In this document: positions 43,976 through 53,624 of the stretch, piece after piece
Layout: each line of letters opens with the position of its first letter
How positions within the stretch are numbered: position 1 is the stretch's first letter
Origin: Spirochaetales bacterium UBA6872
GTDB lineage: Bacteria > Spirochaetota > Spirochaetia > Sphaerochaetales > Sphaerochaetaceae
DNA length: 64,000 nt
Assembly (NCBI GenBank): GCA_002452215.1
Contig: DKCO01000053.1
Coordinates: 1-64,000 of the forward strand
Reading direction: 5' to 3'
Notes under the pieces: model-generated
The model's database searches: none
The model's input: the letters and a program-made list of their open reading frames with translations, nothing else
What the model was told of the DNA's origin: nothing
Program-made: the position numbers and the translations under genes

Positions 43976-44776
43976 CTACTTCTCTGATATATCGATCCCG
44001 AAGTACTTTTCTGAGAGTCTTGTCAATTCACCATCTTCTCGCAATTCAGATATTGCTTTATCTATGGATTCTCTTAATGTCTTCGTATAGGCTCCTTTCT
44101 TCATTGGGATTGCGACCTCTGTTTGCTCATCAAGCAATGTTGCAATCTTTATCTTCGCATCGGGATGGGCCTTCATGTAATCGTAGAATGTGACCTCAGC
44201 ATTCAGCGTTGCATCTATTCTCCCGCTAAAGAGAAGTTCGAATGTCTGGTTAAGGTCATCTACGCCTGTGACATTTGCGCCATAGGCCTCTGCAACCTCA
44301 GCATATGTGCTTGAGATGGTATTTGCTGTACGCTTTCCTTTCAAATCGCTCATTGTTTTTATCGAATCATTGTCGCTTTTAACAATCACAGCTGTGCGAT
44401 TATATGCGTATGGGATAGAAAAATCATACTTCTTGCTTCTCTCTTCTGTAATATCTACGCCATTTATCATTATGTCGTATCTTCCAGCATCTATGCCAGC
44501 CAAAAGTCCATCCCACTCTCCTTCGACAAAATGAGCCTCAACACCTAGTTTTTTTGCAATTTGCTTGCCGACTTCAACATCATAGCCAACGAGATTGCCA
44601 TTCTCATCGTGGTATGTCCATGGAGCCCATGTACCTTCCATTGCAATTATAATCTCGCCTCGCTCTTTTATCTTCGAAAGCAAGTCTCCATCAAAATTGC
44701 CTTCCTTGCTTCCAGATGCGAAGACTAAAGAGATAGATATGATTAAAAACAAGATAAATAAAATGCCCTTTTTCAT
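43976..44776 (-). CDS. amino-acid (cystine-type) ABC transporter binding protein
   Basis: 266 residues. A signal peptide (1-20, VFASGSKEG) without lipobox Cys precedes an SBP_bac_3 domain: IIIAMEGTWAPWTYHDENGNLVGYDVEVGKQIAKKLG, VEGEWDGLLAGIDAGRYDIMINGVDITEERS, FSIPYAYNRTAVIVK and the late FELLFSGRIDATLNAEVT. The AMEGTWAPW and FYDYMKAHPDAKI segments resemble cystine-binding proteins. It acts outside the inner membrane with the permease and ATPase encoded upstream. GAGGAG precedes the ATG. Confidence 0.88.
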   Translation of the reverse strand: MKKGILFILFLIISISLVFASGSKEGNFDGDLLSKIKERGEIIIAMEGTWAPWTYHDENGNLVGYDVEVGKQIAKKLGVEAHFVEGEWDGLLAGIDAGRYDIMINGVDITEERSKKYDFSIPYAYNRTAVIVKSDNDSIKTMSDLKGKRTANTISSTYAEVAEAYGANVTGVDDLNQTFELLFSGRIDATLNAEVTFYDYMKAHPDAKIKIATLLDEQTEVAIPMKKGAYTKTLRESIDKAISELREDGELTRLSEKYFGIDISEK

Positions 44777-44791
44777 GAATAACTCCTCAAA

Positions 44792-45541
44792 TCAGTCCAA
44801 TGATTTTATATCGATTTTTTGCAAGAATTCCAATGTTCTCTTTTCCTTCGGATTTTCAAAGAAGGTTCTCGCATCACCCTCTTCGACTACAATTCCGTCT
44901 TCCATGAATATGACTTTGTTTGCAACGCTCTGCGCAAAGCCCATCTCATGCGTAACTACAATCATAGTTCTTCCTTCTTTTGCAAGATCCTTCATTACAG
45001 ACAAAACCTCGCCCCTTAGCTCTGGATCAAGAGCAGATGTTGGCTCGTCAAAATAAATGACATCGGGCTCAGTAACAATCGATCTAGCAATAGCGACTCT
45101 TTGCATCTGTCCGCCTGAAAGCTGTACAGGATAGTAGTTTTCCTTATCCAATAAGCCAACTTTATCAAGAGCTTTTCGGGCTCTATCGATAGCTTCTTTT
45201 TTGCTTATGTGCCTTGCAACTATAAGACCTTCTGTGATGTTTTCAAGAGCTGTCTTGTTGGCAAAGAGATTGTAATTCTGGAATACAAATCCAGTATGCT
45301 TTCTTACTTCCATTATCTCTTTTCTGCTTATTGTTGCCAGATTATATTCCTTTCCTTCAAAGACAAGGCTTCCACTATCGGCTCTCTCCAAAAAGTTCAA
45401 GCACCTTAGAAGTGTCGTCTTTCCCGAGCCTGATGGGCCTATTATTGAAACAACCTCACCTTTATCAACCTCGAGGTCTATGCCTCTCAAAACCATATTG
45501 CCTGAAAATGATTTCTCTATATCATGCGCTTTTAATATCAT
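44792..45541 (-). CDS. amino-acid ABC transporter ATPase
   Basis: 249 residues from the ATG at 45541, which has AAAGG eight bases upstream. The ATG at 45547, overlapping the permease stop (TGATG), is a close alternative. Walker [13 protein letters not shown]-loop [10 protein letters not shown], signature [14 protein letters not shown], Walker [16 protein letters not shown], switch His VVTHEM. Typical of the polar amino-acid uptake family (GlnQ/TcyC type). It drives import through the adjacent permease. Confidence 0.92.
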   Translation of the reverse strand: MILKAHDIEKSFSGNMVLRGIDLEVDKGEVVSIIGPSGSGKTTLLRCLNFLERADSGSLVFEGKEYNLATISRKEIMEVRKHTGFVFQNYNLFANKTALENITEGLIVARHISKKEAIDRARKALDKVGLLDKENYYPVQLSGGQMQRVAIARSIVTEPDVIYFDEPTSALDPELRGEVLSVMKDLAKEGRTMIVVTHEMGFAQSVANKVIFMEDGIVVEEGDARTFFENPKEKRTLEFLQKIDIKSLD

Positions 45542-45546
45542 AGGCA

Positions 45547-46218
45547 TCACCTTTGAACTCCGCGTGCATTCAACTTCCTCTCGCCTATGTATTGCAACTT
45601 TGTCAGCACAGTGCAAAACATAAGGTAAATCAAGCCAACTTCTATGTATAGCACAAGAGGCTCATACGTCCTTGCTACTATCCTCTGGGTTTGCATAAAC
45701 ATCTCAGCAACTGTTATGTTTGCAGCTAGCGATGTATCCTTGACCATTGCAATAAGAGAGTTTGACAATGTAGGAAATGCTGTGCGCAAAGCTTGAGGAA
45801 GAATTATCCTACGCATTATTTGCATATAGCTCATTGCCACACATTCACCTGCCTCCATTTGCCCAACTGGAACAGACTCCAATGCGGCTCTTATAGTCTC
45901 TGCACAATACGCTCCCTCATTTATCGAGAAAACAAGAACTGCAGCAGGAAAAGGATCTATAAGAATGCCAATATTAGGCAATCCGTAGAAAACTACAAAA
46001 AGCTGTACAAGGACAGGCGTTCCCCTAACAACCCAAATATAAAAACGCGCAAGACTCCTCAAGAATGGCACTTTTGCAAATTGCACAAGCGCTGTTATTG
46101 TCGCAATCACCAATGCAAAAGCAAATGACAATGCAGTAAGAGGAATCGTCATCAAGAGCCCCGGTTTCAAAATCTTCCAAAAAGAGTCCAAAACCAAAGA
46201 GACAAGCCCACTATTCAC
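45547..46218 (-). CDS. amino-acid ABC transporter permease
   Basis: 223 residues with about five membrane helices, HEQRo-type permease. The family loops are [78 protein letters not shown] and [16 protein letters not shown]. The start is a GTG at 46218 after AGGGG. It is the first gene of a three-gene unit permease-ATPase-binding protein. Confidence 0.92.
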   Translation of the reverse strand: MNSGLVSLVLDSFWKILKPGLLMTIPLTALSFAFALVIATITALVQFAKVPFLRSLARFYIWVVRGTPVLVQLFVVFYGLPNIGILIDPFPAAVLVFSINEGAYCAETIRAALESVPVGQMEAGECVAMSYMQIMRRIILPQALRTAFPTLSNSLIAMVKDTSLAANITVAEMFMQTQRIVARTYEPLVLYIEVGLIYLMFCTVLTKLQYIGERKLNARGVQR

Positions 46219-46290
46219 GAATATTACCCCTAGCTATCAATAATTGTTATCAATTAAATATAACGAAATAAGCAGAAAAGGAAAATAGAA

Positions 46291-47298
46291 TTATCTTTTC
46301 TCTGTTGTCGATTCTCTGATTATAAGCTCGGTATTCAGATGAATTGTATTTAGAAAATCGCAATCCTTGTTGATAAGCTTTACAAGCATCTCCAACGCAA
46401 TCGATCCAATCTGGCTTGTAGGTTGATGGACTGTTGTTATAGTAGGATTCATGATCTGGCTTATAATGATATTGTCAAATCCAACAACAGCAATATCAGA
46501 TGGAATCTTGTATCCTCTTTCCAAAGAGGCCTTGATTGCAGCTGCCGCAAGAACATCTGAGATACAAAAGAAAGCATCTGGAGGATTTGAGCTGTTAAGC
46601 ATATGGATAGCAAGCGCCTTTGCCGCCTCGAAGTCCATATCAGCACCAACAGATGATACAATCGAGCTGTCAAACGCTATATTCTCATCCTCCAAGGCCT
46701 TAAGATAGCCTTTAAACCTTTCTCGCGCATATTTGAAGCTCTCAGGACCATTTATCATAGCAATACGCTTTTTGCCAATAGATGCTATATATCTTACAGC
46801 ATTGTAAGATGCATTCTCATCGTCTATCGAAACAAAAGGCACCAATGAACTATACTCAGCTTCACAACACGTGACAGTAGGAATTGAATCAGCAAGTTTC
46901 TTCAAATTCTTTTGGCTTATCGAATTGCAACAAATAAGCCCGACAGCTCTACTTTTCTTTAAAAGTCTCAAAAAAGACTCTATCGTATCATCATCAAGAG
47001 GATCCTCGTTGATCAAAAGCGAGTAACCATGTATATAAGCCGAGTTTCGAGCAGCCTCGACTATAGGTAGATAAAACGGATTTTTCAACGATGGCACATT
47101 AAATATTATAAGGTTATCAGAGGGAGACAATGCCAAGTTATACTCTGCTACATCAACACCAAAGGAGGCCAAGGAATCTAGAACCTTTCGCCTTGTATCT
47201 TCCTTGACCAGTGGAGACTTGTTAAGAACTCTGGAAATTGTAGAGATGGATATTCCACTGATTTTAGAAAGCTCTTGATATGTGAATTTCTTGCTCAT
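46291..47298 (-). CDS. LacI-family transcriptional regulator
   Basis: 335 residues. The N-terminal helix-turn-helix TYQELSKISGISISTISRVLNKSPLVKEDTRRKVL is typical LacI, followed by a periplasmic-binding-protein-like effector domain with PPDAFFCISDVLAAAAIKASLERG and IAVVGFDNI. It is the last gene of the eight-gene sugar operon and probably represses it; the effector is likely an intermediate of the same pathway. AAGGAG precedes the ATG. Confidence 0.92.
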   Translation of the reverse strand: MSKKFTYQELSKISGISISTISRVLNKSPLVKEDTRRKVLDSLASFGVDVAEYNLALSPSDNLIIFNVPSLKNPFYLPIVEAARNSAYIHGYSLLINEDPLDDDTIESFLRLLKKSRAVGLICCNSISQKNLKKLADSIPTVTCCEAEYSSLVPFVSIDDENASYNAVRYIASIGKKRIAMINGPESFKYARERFKGYLKALEDENIAFDSSIVSSVGADMDFEAAKALAIHMLNSSNPPDAFFCISDVLAAAAIKASLERGYKIPSDIAVVGFDNIIISQIMNPTITTVHQPTSQIGSIALEMLVKLINKDCDFLNTIHLNTELIIRESTTEKR

Positions 47299-47307
47299 TT
47301 CATCTCC

Positions 47308-48276
47308 TTAGAGTTTTTCCAGGATTTCAAGTTCCTCAATTATCTCCTTTTCATCTATCAATGTACATGATTTTTCAGAAAGTTTTGAAAAGATAGTTTT
47401 CAACTCTTCATAGTACCATCCTGTAGCTGGAACGTTTATTCCCGTTGAAACAACTGTATCATAATGGGTATCAAGATGTATTGGACCTTGATCTTTTGGA
47501 TATACAACAACTTCCTTTCCATCATATATGGCAACAGCATTTTCAAAGATTACTCTCCAAGTAGCTGTAAACGGAATCGAGGACTCAAGCCAGCCAGCCT
47601 CTGCTCTTGCTACAAACCCATCATAGATATAATCCATGTGGTAATACAAATCTATGTCGCTATCATCCGGCCTTGAGCAATAAGATGACATTGATCTTGG
47701 TTTGCCAAACAGAGAAATGATCATATCGAGATCATGTATATGAAGGTCAAATGGGATAAGTCCCGACTTTTTGCGGTCAAATAGCCATGAGCCTTGCACC
47801 CATTTGGGCTTTTCTGAAAGTCTAGTAAATGACGCGTCCATAACGCGCCCATATCTTTTGTCCTCGACAAGCTTTTTCAAAGCATTGAACTCATGTGTAT
47901 AGCGCATCACATGTGCAACATTCAACGAGACGCCCATCTCTCTTGCCTTAGCAAAGAGCTCTTTTGCATCGGAGACTGAAAGAGCGAGAGGTTTTTCGCT
48001 CAATACATCTCTTCCCGCCTCCAGAGCCTCCATTATGTTCTCCTTGTGGAGAAAACTCGGCGTTGTGATATCCACATAGTTGATTTCAGGATAGTGCAAA
48101 ATTGCATCCTTGATTGAATCGAAGAAATCAAGATTATGTGATTTTGCAACGCTTTTGTCCGTCTCGCCTTTGCCTACGACAGCAACAACATCCACATTGT
48201 CCAAATGCTCGATATTGCAAAGATGAACCTTGCCCATTCCACCAAGGCCTACAAGAAGCAGTTTGATTCGTCTCAT
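47308..48276 (-). CDS. Gfo/Idh/MocA-family oxidoreductase (first copy)
   Basis: 322 residues. The N-terminal Rossmann fold has LLVGLGGMGKVHL (GxGxxG), VDITTPSFLHKENIMEALEAGRDVLSEKPLALS carries the catalytic-region EKP, and a C-terminal beta-sheet domain includes the DLHIHDLDMI active-site His/Asp segment. Such enzymes oxidise or reduce inositols or sugars with NAD(P). The start overlaps the upstream isomerase gene by four bases. Only 35% or so identity by eye with the second copy at 50028, so the two probably have different substrates. Confidence 0.88.
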   Translation of the reverse strand: MRRIKLLLVGLGGMGKVHLCNIEHLDNVDVVAVVGKGETDKSVAKSHNLDFFDSIKDAILHYPEINYVDITTPSFLHKENIMEALEAGRDVLSEKPLALSVSDAKELFAKAREMGVSLNVAHVMRYTHEFNALKKLVEDKRYGRVMDASFTRLSEKPKWVQGSWLFDRKKSGLIPFDLHIHDLDMIISLFGKPRSMSSYCSRPDDSDIDLYYHMDYIYDGFVARAEAGWLESSIPFTATWRVIFENAVAIYDGKEVVVYPKDQGPIHLDTHYDTVVSTGINVPATGWYYEELKTIFSKLSEKSCTLIDEKEIIEELEILEKL

Positions 48277-49091
48277 AATGTGTACCCAAGCTTCTCAAGA
48301 TAGATAGCGCTCTTTTCTACAGCTTCATCAACTTCTCTAAGATTACTTGCACCTTTTTGAGTGAACTCTATTTCCAATGAAAGTGGAGCTGGATTGTCGG
48401 CTTTATCAAGATCCGAAAGAAGCAAAGGAAAATCGACATATCCCTCGCCTAATGCAGGGAAGTCCCACTCATTCCTTTTTCCAGCTTTGTCTTTTATATG
48501 CACATAGTCGATGAAATCAATAGCAGAAAGCAAATCCTCATCGCTTTTCACATCGCCATAGAAGATTGCATTTGCTGTATCGTAGCAAATTCCGAATCTT
48601 TCTCTTGGAAGCCTTGATACGATCTTCTCGAGCCTTGACGCCGTTCCATGTTCTCCATGCGTCTCTAAGACAAGCTTCATGTTGCATTTTTCCAAGACAG
48701 GAAGAATATAGATAAAGAGATTGTCTATAAGCTCATCGTCACCAGATAGCGCATTGTCCTTCAAATGCGCTTCCCCAACCGATGAGACGATTATCCCAGC
48801 ACCAAAGAAATGACCGAGCTCAATATTATCCTTGAAATCAGCAAGCCTATCCCTATCCATCAAGTTACAATGGCCACTAATAGATGGAACATCAAGATTG
48901 TTTCTCTCAAGCAAATGGCTTATTCTCAAAAGTTGAGAGAAAGAGTTTGTCGGAAAAACATGCTCAGTCCAGCCTTTTGTTGCTGTCAGCTCGATATTCT
49001 TGAATCCTGCTTTCCTTGTGCCAACTATCGCATCCTCAATCGAATATCCATGGTAGCAGTTGGAGTTTACAATCAACTTTCTCTCTTTCAT
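48273..49091 (-). CDS. TIM-barrel sugar isomerase/epimerase (first copy)
   Basis: 272 residues from the ATG at 49091 (GAGGTG upstream; the frame is open to a TTG four codons earlier). AP_endonuc_2/xylose-isomerase-like TIM barrel: YSIEDAIVGTRKAGFKNIELTA, MKLVLETHGEHGTASRLEKIVSRL with a metal-binding Glu, ERFGICYDTANAIFYG with metal-binding Asp, YVHIKDK with His, and LEIEFTQKGA with Glu. The set E-D-H-E is the divalent-metal site of IolE/IolI, EryI and 3-keto-sugar enzymes. The substrate is unknown but should be a product of the neighbouring dehydrogenases. Confidence 0.85.
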   Translation of the reverse strand: MKERKLIVNSNCYHGYSIEDAIVGTRKAGFKNIELTATKGWTEHVFPTNSFSQLLRISHLLERNNLDVPSISGHCNLMDRDRLADFKDNIELGHFFGAGIIVSSVGEAHLKDNALSGDDELIDNLFIYILPVLEKCNMKLVLETHGEHGTASRLEKIVSRLPRERFGICYDTANAIFYGDVKSDEDLLSAIDFIDYVHIKDKAGKRNEWDFPALGEGYVDFPLLLSDLDKADNPAPLSLEIEFTQKGASNLREVDEAVEKSAIYLEKLGYTL

Positions 49092-49099
49092 GACACACC

Positions 49100-50014
49100 T
49101 CAATTAATAAATTGCTTAAGATATCTATGGGCAAGGACCATCGAATCTACAATCCTTTCTCTCGAGTCCTCAAACGCTCTGTCCTCAAGCTCTATGGCTG
49201 TATAGCCTTTGTAGCCTACATCTGTCAAAGCGGAGATGAACTTGCTCCAGTTGACATCTCCCAGCCCAGGGATTTTAGGTATCATATAATCCAGTGGATA
49301 TGCCATCACTCCGCACTGAGCAAGCAAATCCTCCCTTATCTTTATATCTTTGAAGTGCACATGGAAGATCTTGTCACCAAAATCATAGATAGCCTTTACA
49401 TAATCCATTCGTTGCCAAACAAAATGGGATGGGTCAAAGTTTATTCCAAGATTGTCAAATGGAAGAATTTCAAAGACTTTTCGCCAATTTGCAGGAGATG
49501 TGAAGATATTTTGCCCTCCTGGCCATTGATCTGGACCAAAAAGCATAGGGCAATTTTCAATTGCAATACGCACATTCCTTTCTTTTGCATAAGAAAGAAT
49601 TGGTGTCCATATCTCCTTTGCAAGAATAAGGTTATCCTCGATTGTCTTGTATTGGTCTCGCCCGATGAATGTTGTCACAAGATCCACGCCCAAGAAGTGT
49701 GATGCATCGATAACAGAGTAAAGATGCTTTATGTTCCTCTCTCTTTTCTCGATGTCGCTATCCATTGTATTAGGATAGTATGCAAGAGATGATATCTCTA
49801 TCTTATGATCCTTAGCATATGAAAGAATATGATCTTTATACTCTTTGGTCATATTCTCTGTATCGATATGGCTTACTCCACCATATCGTCTCTCGCTCTT
49901 GCCTTGAGGCCAGCATGCGACCTCAACACTATCGTATCCAAGGCGGGAGATCTCATCTATCATCTCCTCATAGCTCCAGCCATCCATGATGGAGCTTATA
50001 ATACCTATTTTCAT
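49100..50014 (-). CDS. TIM-barrel sugar isomerase/epimerase (second copy)
   Basis: 304 residues. MIDEISRLGYDSVEVACWP opens the barrel. VRIAIENCPM (metal-binding Glu), GINFDPSHFVWQRMD (Asp and His), FHVHFKDIKI (His) and YTAIELEDRAF (Glu) form the metal site. It includes the W-P-x-G stretch of iolE/iolI-like proteins. GGAGG stands before the ATG. It is followed after eight bases by the first copy; the two are distant relatives rather than a recent duplication. Confidence 0.87.
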   Translation of the reverse strand: MKIGIISSIMDGWSYEEMIDEISRLGYDSVEVACWPQGKSERRYGGVSHIDTENMTKEYKDHILSYAKDHKIEISSLAYYPNTMDSDIEKRERNIKHLYSVIDASHFLGVDLVTTFIGRDQYKTIEDNLILAKEIWTPILSYAKERNVRIAIENCPMLFGPDQWPGGQNIFTSPANWRKVFEILPFDNLGINFDPSHFVWQRMDYVKAIYDFGDKIFHVHFKDIKIREDLLAQCGVMAYPLDYMIPKIPGLGDVNWSKFISALTDVGYKGYTAIELEDRAFEDSRERIVDSMVLAHRYLKQFIN

Positions 50015-50027
50015 ATAAAGCCTCCTA

Positions 50028-51056
50028 TTATCCTATTTCCACTGTTTTTCCTTTGCTGTTTGACTCTATGGCTGCAAACACAGCCTTCATTGCAGGAAGA
50101 ACAGATTCCGATGAGATATCGGCATAGCCTCTATCCAGTGATTTGACAAATTCATCAATCACGCCTGAGGATGTTTGGCTTTCATTTGTTTGGATCTTAT
50201 CTATATCGTAAGATATAATTTCTCCATTTCTCTTTTCGATCACAATCGAATGCGATGGATCGAAGTAAATCTTCATGCATCCATCGCTCCCGTATATAAC
50301 AGTCGAATTATCCTCTTGGCCGTAATATGTCCAGCTTGCAACCATGGTTCCTACAGCACCATTTTTCATTTCATATATGCAAAATGCATTGTCATCAACA
50401 GCAATTGGATTGCCATTTGCATCCTTTTTGTCCAGTGTGACAAGCCTTGCTGTGACTTTGACAGGAACGTCATCCAACAGAAAATCAATCAAATCTGTCT
50501 TATGTATCCCAAGATCGGCCATTGCGCCCATGCCAGCCTTGCTCTTATCAAAAAACCAAGTGTTCTTCCCTGGATCCACAGACCATGTCTCCGGACCTTG
50601 GTGGCCAAATGTAGTGCGAAAGCTGATGACTCTGCCTATCTCACCATTCTTGATCAGCTCATGCGCCTTAACATGTGCTTTAGCAAGTCTCTGGTTTTGA
50701 CCAATCATCAAGATCTTTTTTGTTTCCTGGGCAACAGCATCCATTTCAATGCACTCTTCCAATGTTATGGCCATTGGCTTTTCACATAGGACATTCTTTC
50801 CTGATTTCAAAGCATCTATAGCTATCTTGGCATGTGTGGAATTAGCTGTGCATATAGAGACAGCATCCAGATCCGATGACAAAAGAGCATCTATGCTGTC
50901 ATAAGCCATGCCACCAAACTTGTCTGCAAGAGATTTTGCTCTTTCATGATTTATGTCATAGTATGCAACAATCTCGGTTTTCCCATTCGCAATATATTCT
51001 GGGATATGTCTGACCTGTGCAATCTTCCCGCAACCAATTATACCAATTCTATACAT
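50028..51056 (-). CDS. Gfo/Idh/MocA-family oxidoreductase (second copy)
   Basis: 342 residues. IGIIGCGKIAQVRHIPEYI is the nucleotide-binding motif, SICTANSTHAKIAIDALKSGKNVLCEKPMAIT holds the EKP motif, and MADLGIHKTDLIDFLL the active-site Asp and His. It resembles inositol 2-dehydrogenase-like enzymes. The ATG overlaps the permease stop (TGATG) and AGGAG precedes it. Confidence 0.9.
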   Translation of the reverse strand: MYRIGIIGCGKIAQVRHIPEYIANGKTEIVAYYDINHERAKSLADKFGGMAYDSIDALLSSDLDAVSICTANSTHAKIAIDALKSGKNVLCEKPMAITLEECIEMDAVAQETKKILMIGQNQRLAKAHVKAHELIKNGEIGRVISFRTTFGHQGPETWSVDPGKNTWFFDKSKAGMGAMADLGIHKTDLIDFLLDDVPVKVTARLVTLDKKDANGNPIAVDDNAFCIYEMKNGAVGTMVASWTYYGQEDNSTVIYGSDGCMKIYFDPSHSIVIEKRNGEIISYDIDKIQTNESQTSSGVIDEFVKSLDRGYADISSESVLPAMKAVFAAIESNSKGKTVEIG

Positions 51057-52093
51057 CAGATTTTCTCCTTTTTTTGCAAGAGGACAGCTCCAATTACGAT
51101 GACACCTTTGAAAGCTTCTCGCAAAAATGGAGGAACACCAATCAAGTTCAAAAGGTTGTTCATGACAGCTATGATAAGAACTCCTAGAACTGTTCCTGCA
51201 ATACTACCTTTGCCTCCAGCCATGCTTGTACCACCGACTATTACAGCTGCGATTGCATCCATCTCGTAGCCAGATCCAGCATTAGCGTAATCCATAGCTC
51301 CGATTCGCGATACTTGCAATATAGCCGCAATCGATACCATAATGCCCATGATCATATAAACAAGGCGCTTCACTCGTTGAGTGTCGATTCCAGAGAGCTT
51401 TGCAGCCCTTTCGTTGGAACCTACAGCGAATATATGACGTCCGAATGCTGTTTTCTTGGAAATCACATACATGATGTAAGCTATTAAAAGCCAATAGATT
51501 ATTGGCATAAACATCTGTCTTCCAATCGAAAGATTCGCGATTTTCGTAAAGCCCAGAGGAACAGATGGATTCAGCTGTTGCATGAATTGCTGTGTCACAG
51601 ACCTGCAAATCTTCATCATTCCCAATGTGGCGATAAATGGTGGAAGTTTGCCAAATGTCACAAGAACACCAGTGAACTCGCCAAGCGCTACACCCACCAA
51701 AAGACCTACCAACATTCCGATAATATATGCTGGAACGCCTGTGATTCCTGCCTTTGCAAGAAGCCCTGTGTTCGATCCATCAATGAAAATCATAACAATT
51801 GCACCGATTGCAACGAGCGTCGAGCCTACAGCCAAGTCGATTCCGCCTGTTATAATGACAAACGTCATTCCCAATGCAATTATTCCTATCGTCGCATTGT
51901 TCCTAAGAATATTAATCCAGTTTCTGGACCACATTGCGAACCATGCACCAAATGATCCTTGGCTGAAGCCAAGTGCCAATGTCTGAAGTATAATCATAAC
52001 AAAAAGAGCACAAGCCGTGGAAAACAGCGGATGATCCACCCACATATGCCTAAACCACGCTATAAAGCTTTTGTTCTTTCCACTCTTATCCAT
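51056..52093 (-). CDS. ribose-type sugar ABC transporter permease
   Basis: 345 residues, about ten membrane segments, RbsC/XylH type. RNNATIGIIALGMTFVIITGGIDLAVGS, AIGAIVMI, and the later VGSNERAAKLSGIDTQRVKRLVY and DAIAAVIVGGTSMAGGKGSIAGTVLG are the standard family blocks. It imports the substrate bound by the protein at 53625. GGAGT before the ATG. Confidence 0.94.
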   Translation of the reverse strand: MDKSGKNKSFIAWFRHMWVDHPLFSTACALFVMIILQTLALGFSQGSFGAWFAMWSRNWINILRNNATIGIIALGMTFVIITGGIDLAVGSTLVAIGAIVMIFIDGSNTGLLAKAGITGVPAYIIGMLVGLLVGVALGEFTGVLVTFGKLPPFIATLGMMKICRSVTQQFMQQLNPSVPLGFTKIANLSIGRQMFMPIIYWLLIAYIMYVISKKTAFGRHIFAVGSNERAAKLSGIDTQRVKRLVYMIMGIMVSIAAILQVSRIGAMDYANAGSGYEMDAIAAVIVGGTSMAGGKGSIAGTVLGVLIIAVMNNLLNLIGVPPFLREAFKGVIVIGAVLLQKKEKI

Positions 52094-52094
52094 T

Positions 52095-53576
52095 TCATTT
52101 TACTCCTGTAGCTAATTTCATAATCTCGTGCTCATCCATATGCTCTTGGTCCAGCTCGCCAACGATGCTCCCATGGTACATTACATAACAACGCGATGAG
52201 ACTCGAATTATCTCTTGCGCCTCTGACGAGAGGACAATGACAGCGACTCCATTCTTTGCAAGGTCCAGTATTATGTCATAAATCTCTTCCTTGGCACCAA
52301 CGTCGACACCTTGCGTTGGATTGTCAAGAATCAGGATCTTTGGAGAAAGTGAAAGCCACTTTGCAAGAACAACTTTTTGCTGGTTTCCACCAGAGAGAGA
52401 TGTGATCATATCATCGTTTGAACCCATCTTTATCCTCAAAGCATTCTTCTGCTTCTCGAATTCATTCTCCAGCCGAGATCTATCCAACAAAATGCCTTTC
52501 TTGCATTTTCTCATTGTTACTAATGAGCCATTCTCCAGAATCGACAAGTCCTTTACTATTCCGTTTTCTTTTCTGTTACGAGGAACATACGCAATACCCA
52601 TCTCTACAGCTTGCATAGTGGACTTTATCCTCGCTTTCTTTCCATTGACAAGAAGCGTTCCAGTATATTGGCTTCCTGCTCCGAAGATGCTTTGGAAAAG
52701 CTCGCTTCGACCATCTCCGAGAAGGCCTGTGAACCCTACAACCTCACCTTCGTGGATCTTGAATGAGATATTCTTAAAATGCTCTCCATCACAAAGATCT
52801 TTAGCCTCAAGCACAACTTTTCCACATGCCATTATGTCTGATCTCTTGTTTTGTTTTATATCATGGCCGACCATCATCCTTGCCAAGTCCGAGCTTGAAA
52901 CAGAGCAAATTTCGCCTGTTGAAACCATATGCCCATCCCTAAGGACTGTATAGCTGTCACATATTGCCATGACTTCATTCAGCTTATGTGATATGAAGAT
53001 TATTCCTACCGATTCGTTTTTCAGCCTTTTCATGAAAGAGAACACTCTCTCTATCTCTGGGTCGGTAAGGCTTGTTGTAGGCTCATCCATGATAACAAGG
53101 CGAGCATTCATCAACATAGCCCTTGATATCTCCACAATCTGCTTATAGGAAGCGTCAAGATCCCTGACCATAGTCTCTGGATTCAGCTCCAGATCCATGC
53201 GCTCGAATACTTTCCTGGTTTCATCGATCATCTTCTCTTTATCAAGAAAGCCATTCTTTTTCCTTAATTCCCTTCCTATAAACAAATTCTCATATATAGC
53301 CAAATCATTAATCAAATTGAGTTCTTGGTGGATAAATGCAATACCCTTATCAAGCGATTCCTTTGGCGAGGAAAAGACAACTTCTTCCCCATCGATGATT
53401 ATTTTTCCAGAATCACATAAAATCACTCCGCCAAGTATATTCATCAATGTACTTTTTCCAGCACCGTTTTCGCCCAATAAAGCTTTGATCTCTCCGCCTT
53501 GCAATGAAAAATCCACTTTATCAAGAACAAGATTGGAACCAAACGACTTGGAAATCTCTTTCATCTCTAATTTCAT
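52095..53576 (-). CDS. ribose-type sugar ABC transporter ATPase (two fused domains)
   Basis: 494 residues from the ATG at 53576, which follows AGGTACAAT; the frame extends 12 codons upstream without support. Two ABC domains. The first has Walker A GENGAGKSTLMNILGG and LVIMDEPTTSLTD with switch IFISHKLNEVM. The second has the degenerate Walker A GLLGDGRSELFQSIFG, signature LSGGNQQKVVLAKWLS and Walker B ILILDNPTQGVDVGA with Asp-Asn in place of Asp-Glu. This asymmetry is usual in RbsA-like proteins. Confidence 0.93.
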   Translation of the reverse strand: MKLEMKEISKSFGSNLVLDKVDFSLQGGEIKALLGENGAGKSTLMNILGGVILCDSGKIIIDGEEVVFSSPKESLDKGIAFIHQELNLINDLAIYENLFIGRELRKKNGFLDKEKMIDETRKVFERMDLELNPETMVRDLDASYKQIVEISRAMLMNARLVIMDEPTTSLTDPEIERVFSFMKRLKNESVGIIFISHKLNEVMAICDSYTVLRDGHMVSTGEICSVSSSDLARMMVGHDIKQNKRSDIMACGKVVLEAKDLCDGEHFKNISFKIHEGEVVGFTGLLGDGRSELFQSIFGAGSQYTGTLLVNGKKARIKSTMQAVEMGIAYVPRNRKENGIVKDLSILENGSLVTMRKCKKGILLDRSRLENEFEKQKNALRIKMGSNDDMITSLSGGNQQKVVLAKWLSLSPKILILDNPTQGVDVGAKEEIYDIILDLAKNGVAVIVLSSEAQEIIRVSSRCYVMYHGSIVGELDQEHMDEHEIMKLATGVK

Positions 53577-53593
53577 ATTGTACCTAAAAATAA

Positions 53594-53617
53594 GGGCTGT
53601 AGCATAAGCCACAGCCC
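53594..53617 (-). terminator. intercistronic hairpin between binding protein and ATPase genes
   Basis: Perfect 7-base stem GGGCTGT / ACAGCCC with a 10-base loop (two more pairs possible inside), then TTATTTTT on the minus strand. It lies between the first and second genes of the operon and would protect the binding-protein mRNA or end part of the transcripts, giving more binding protein than membrane subunits. Confidence 0.65.
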
Positions 53618-53624
53618 ATGCCCA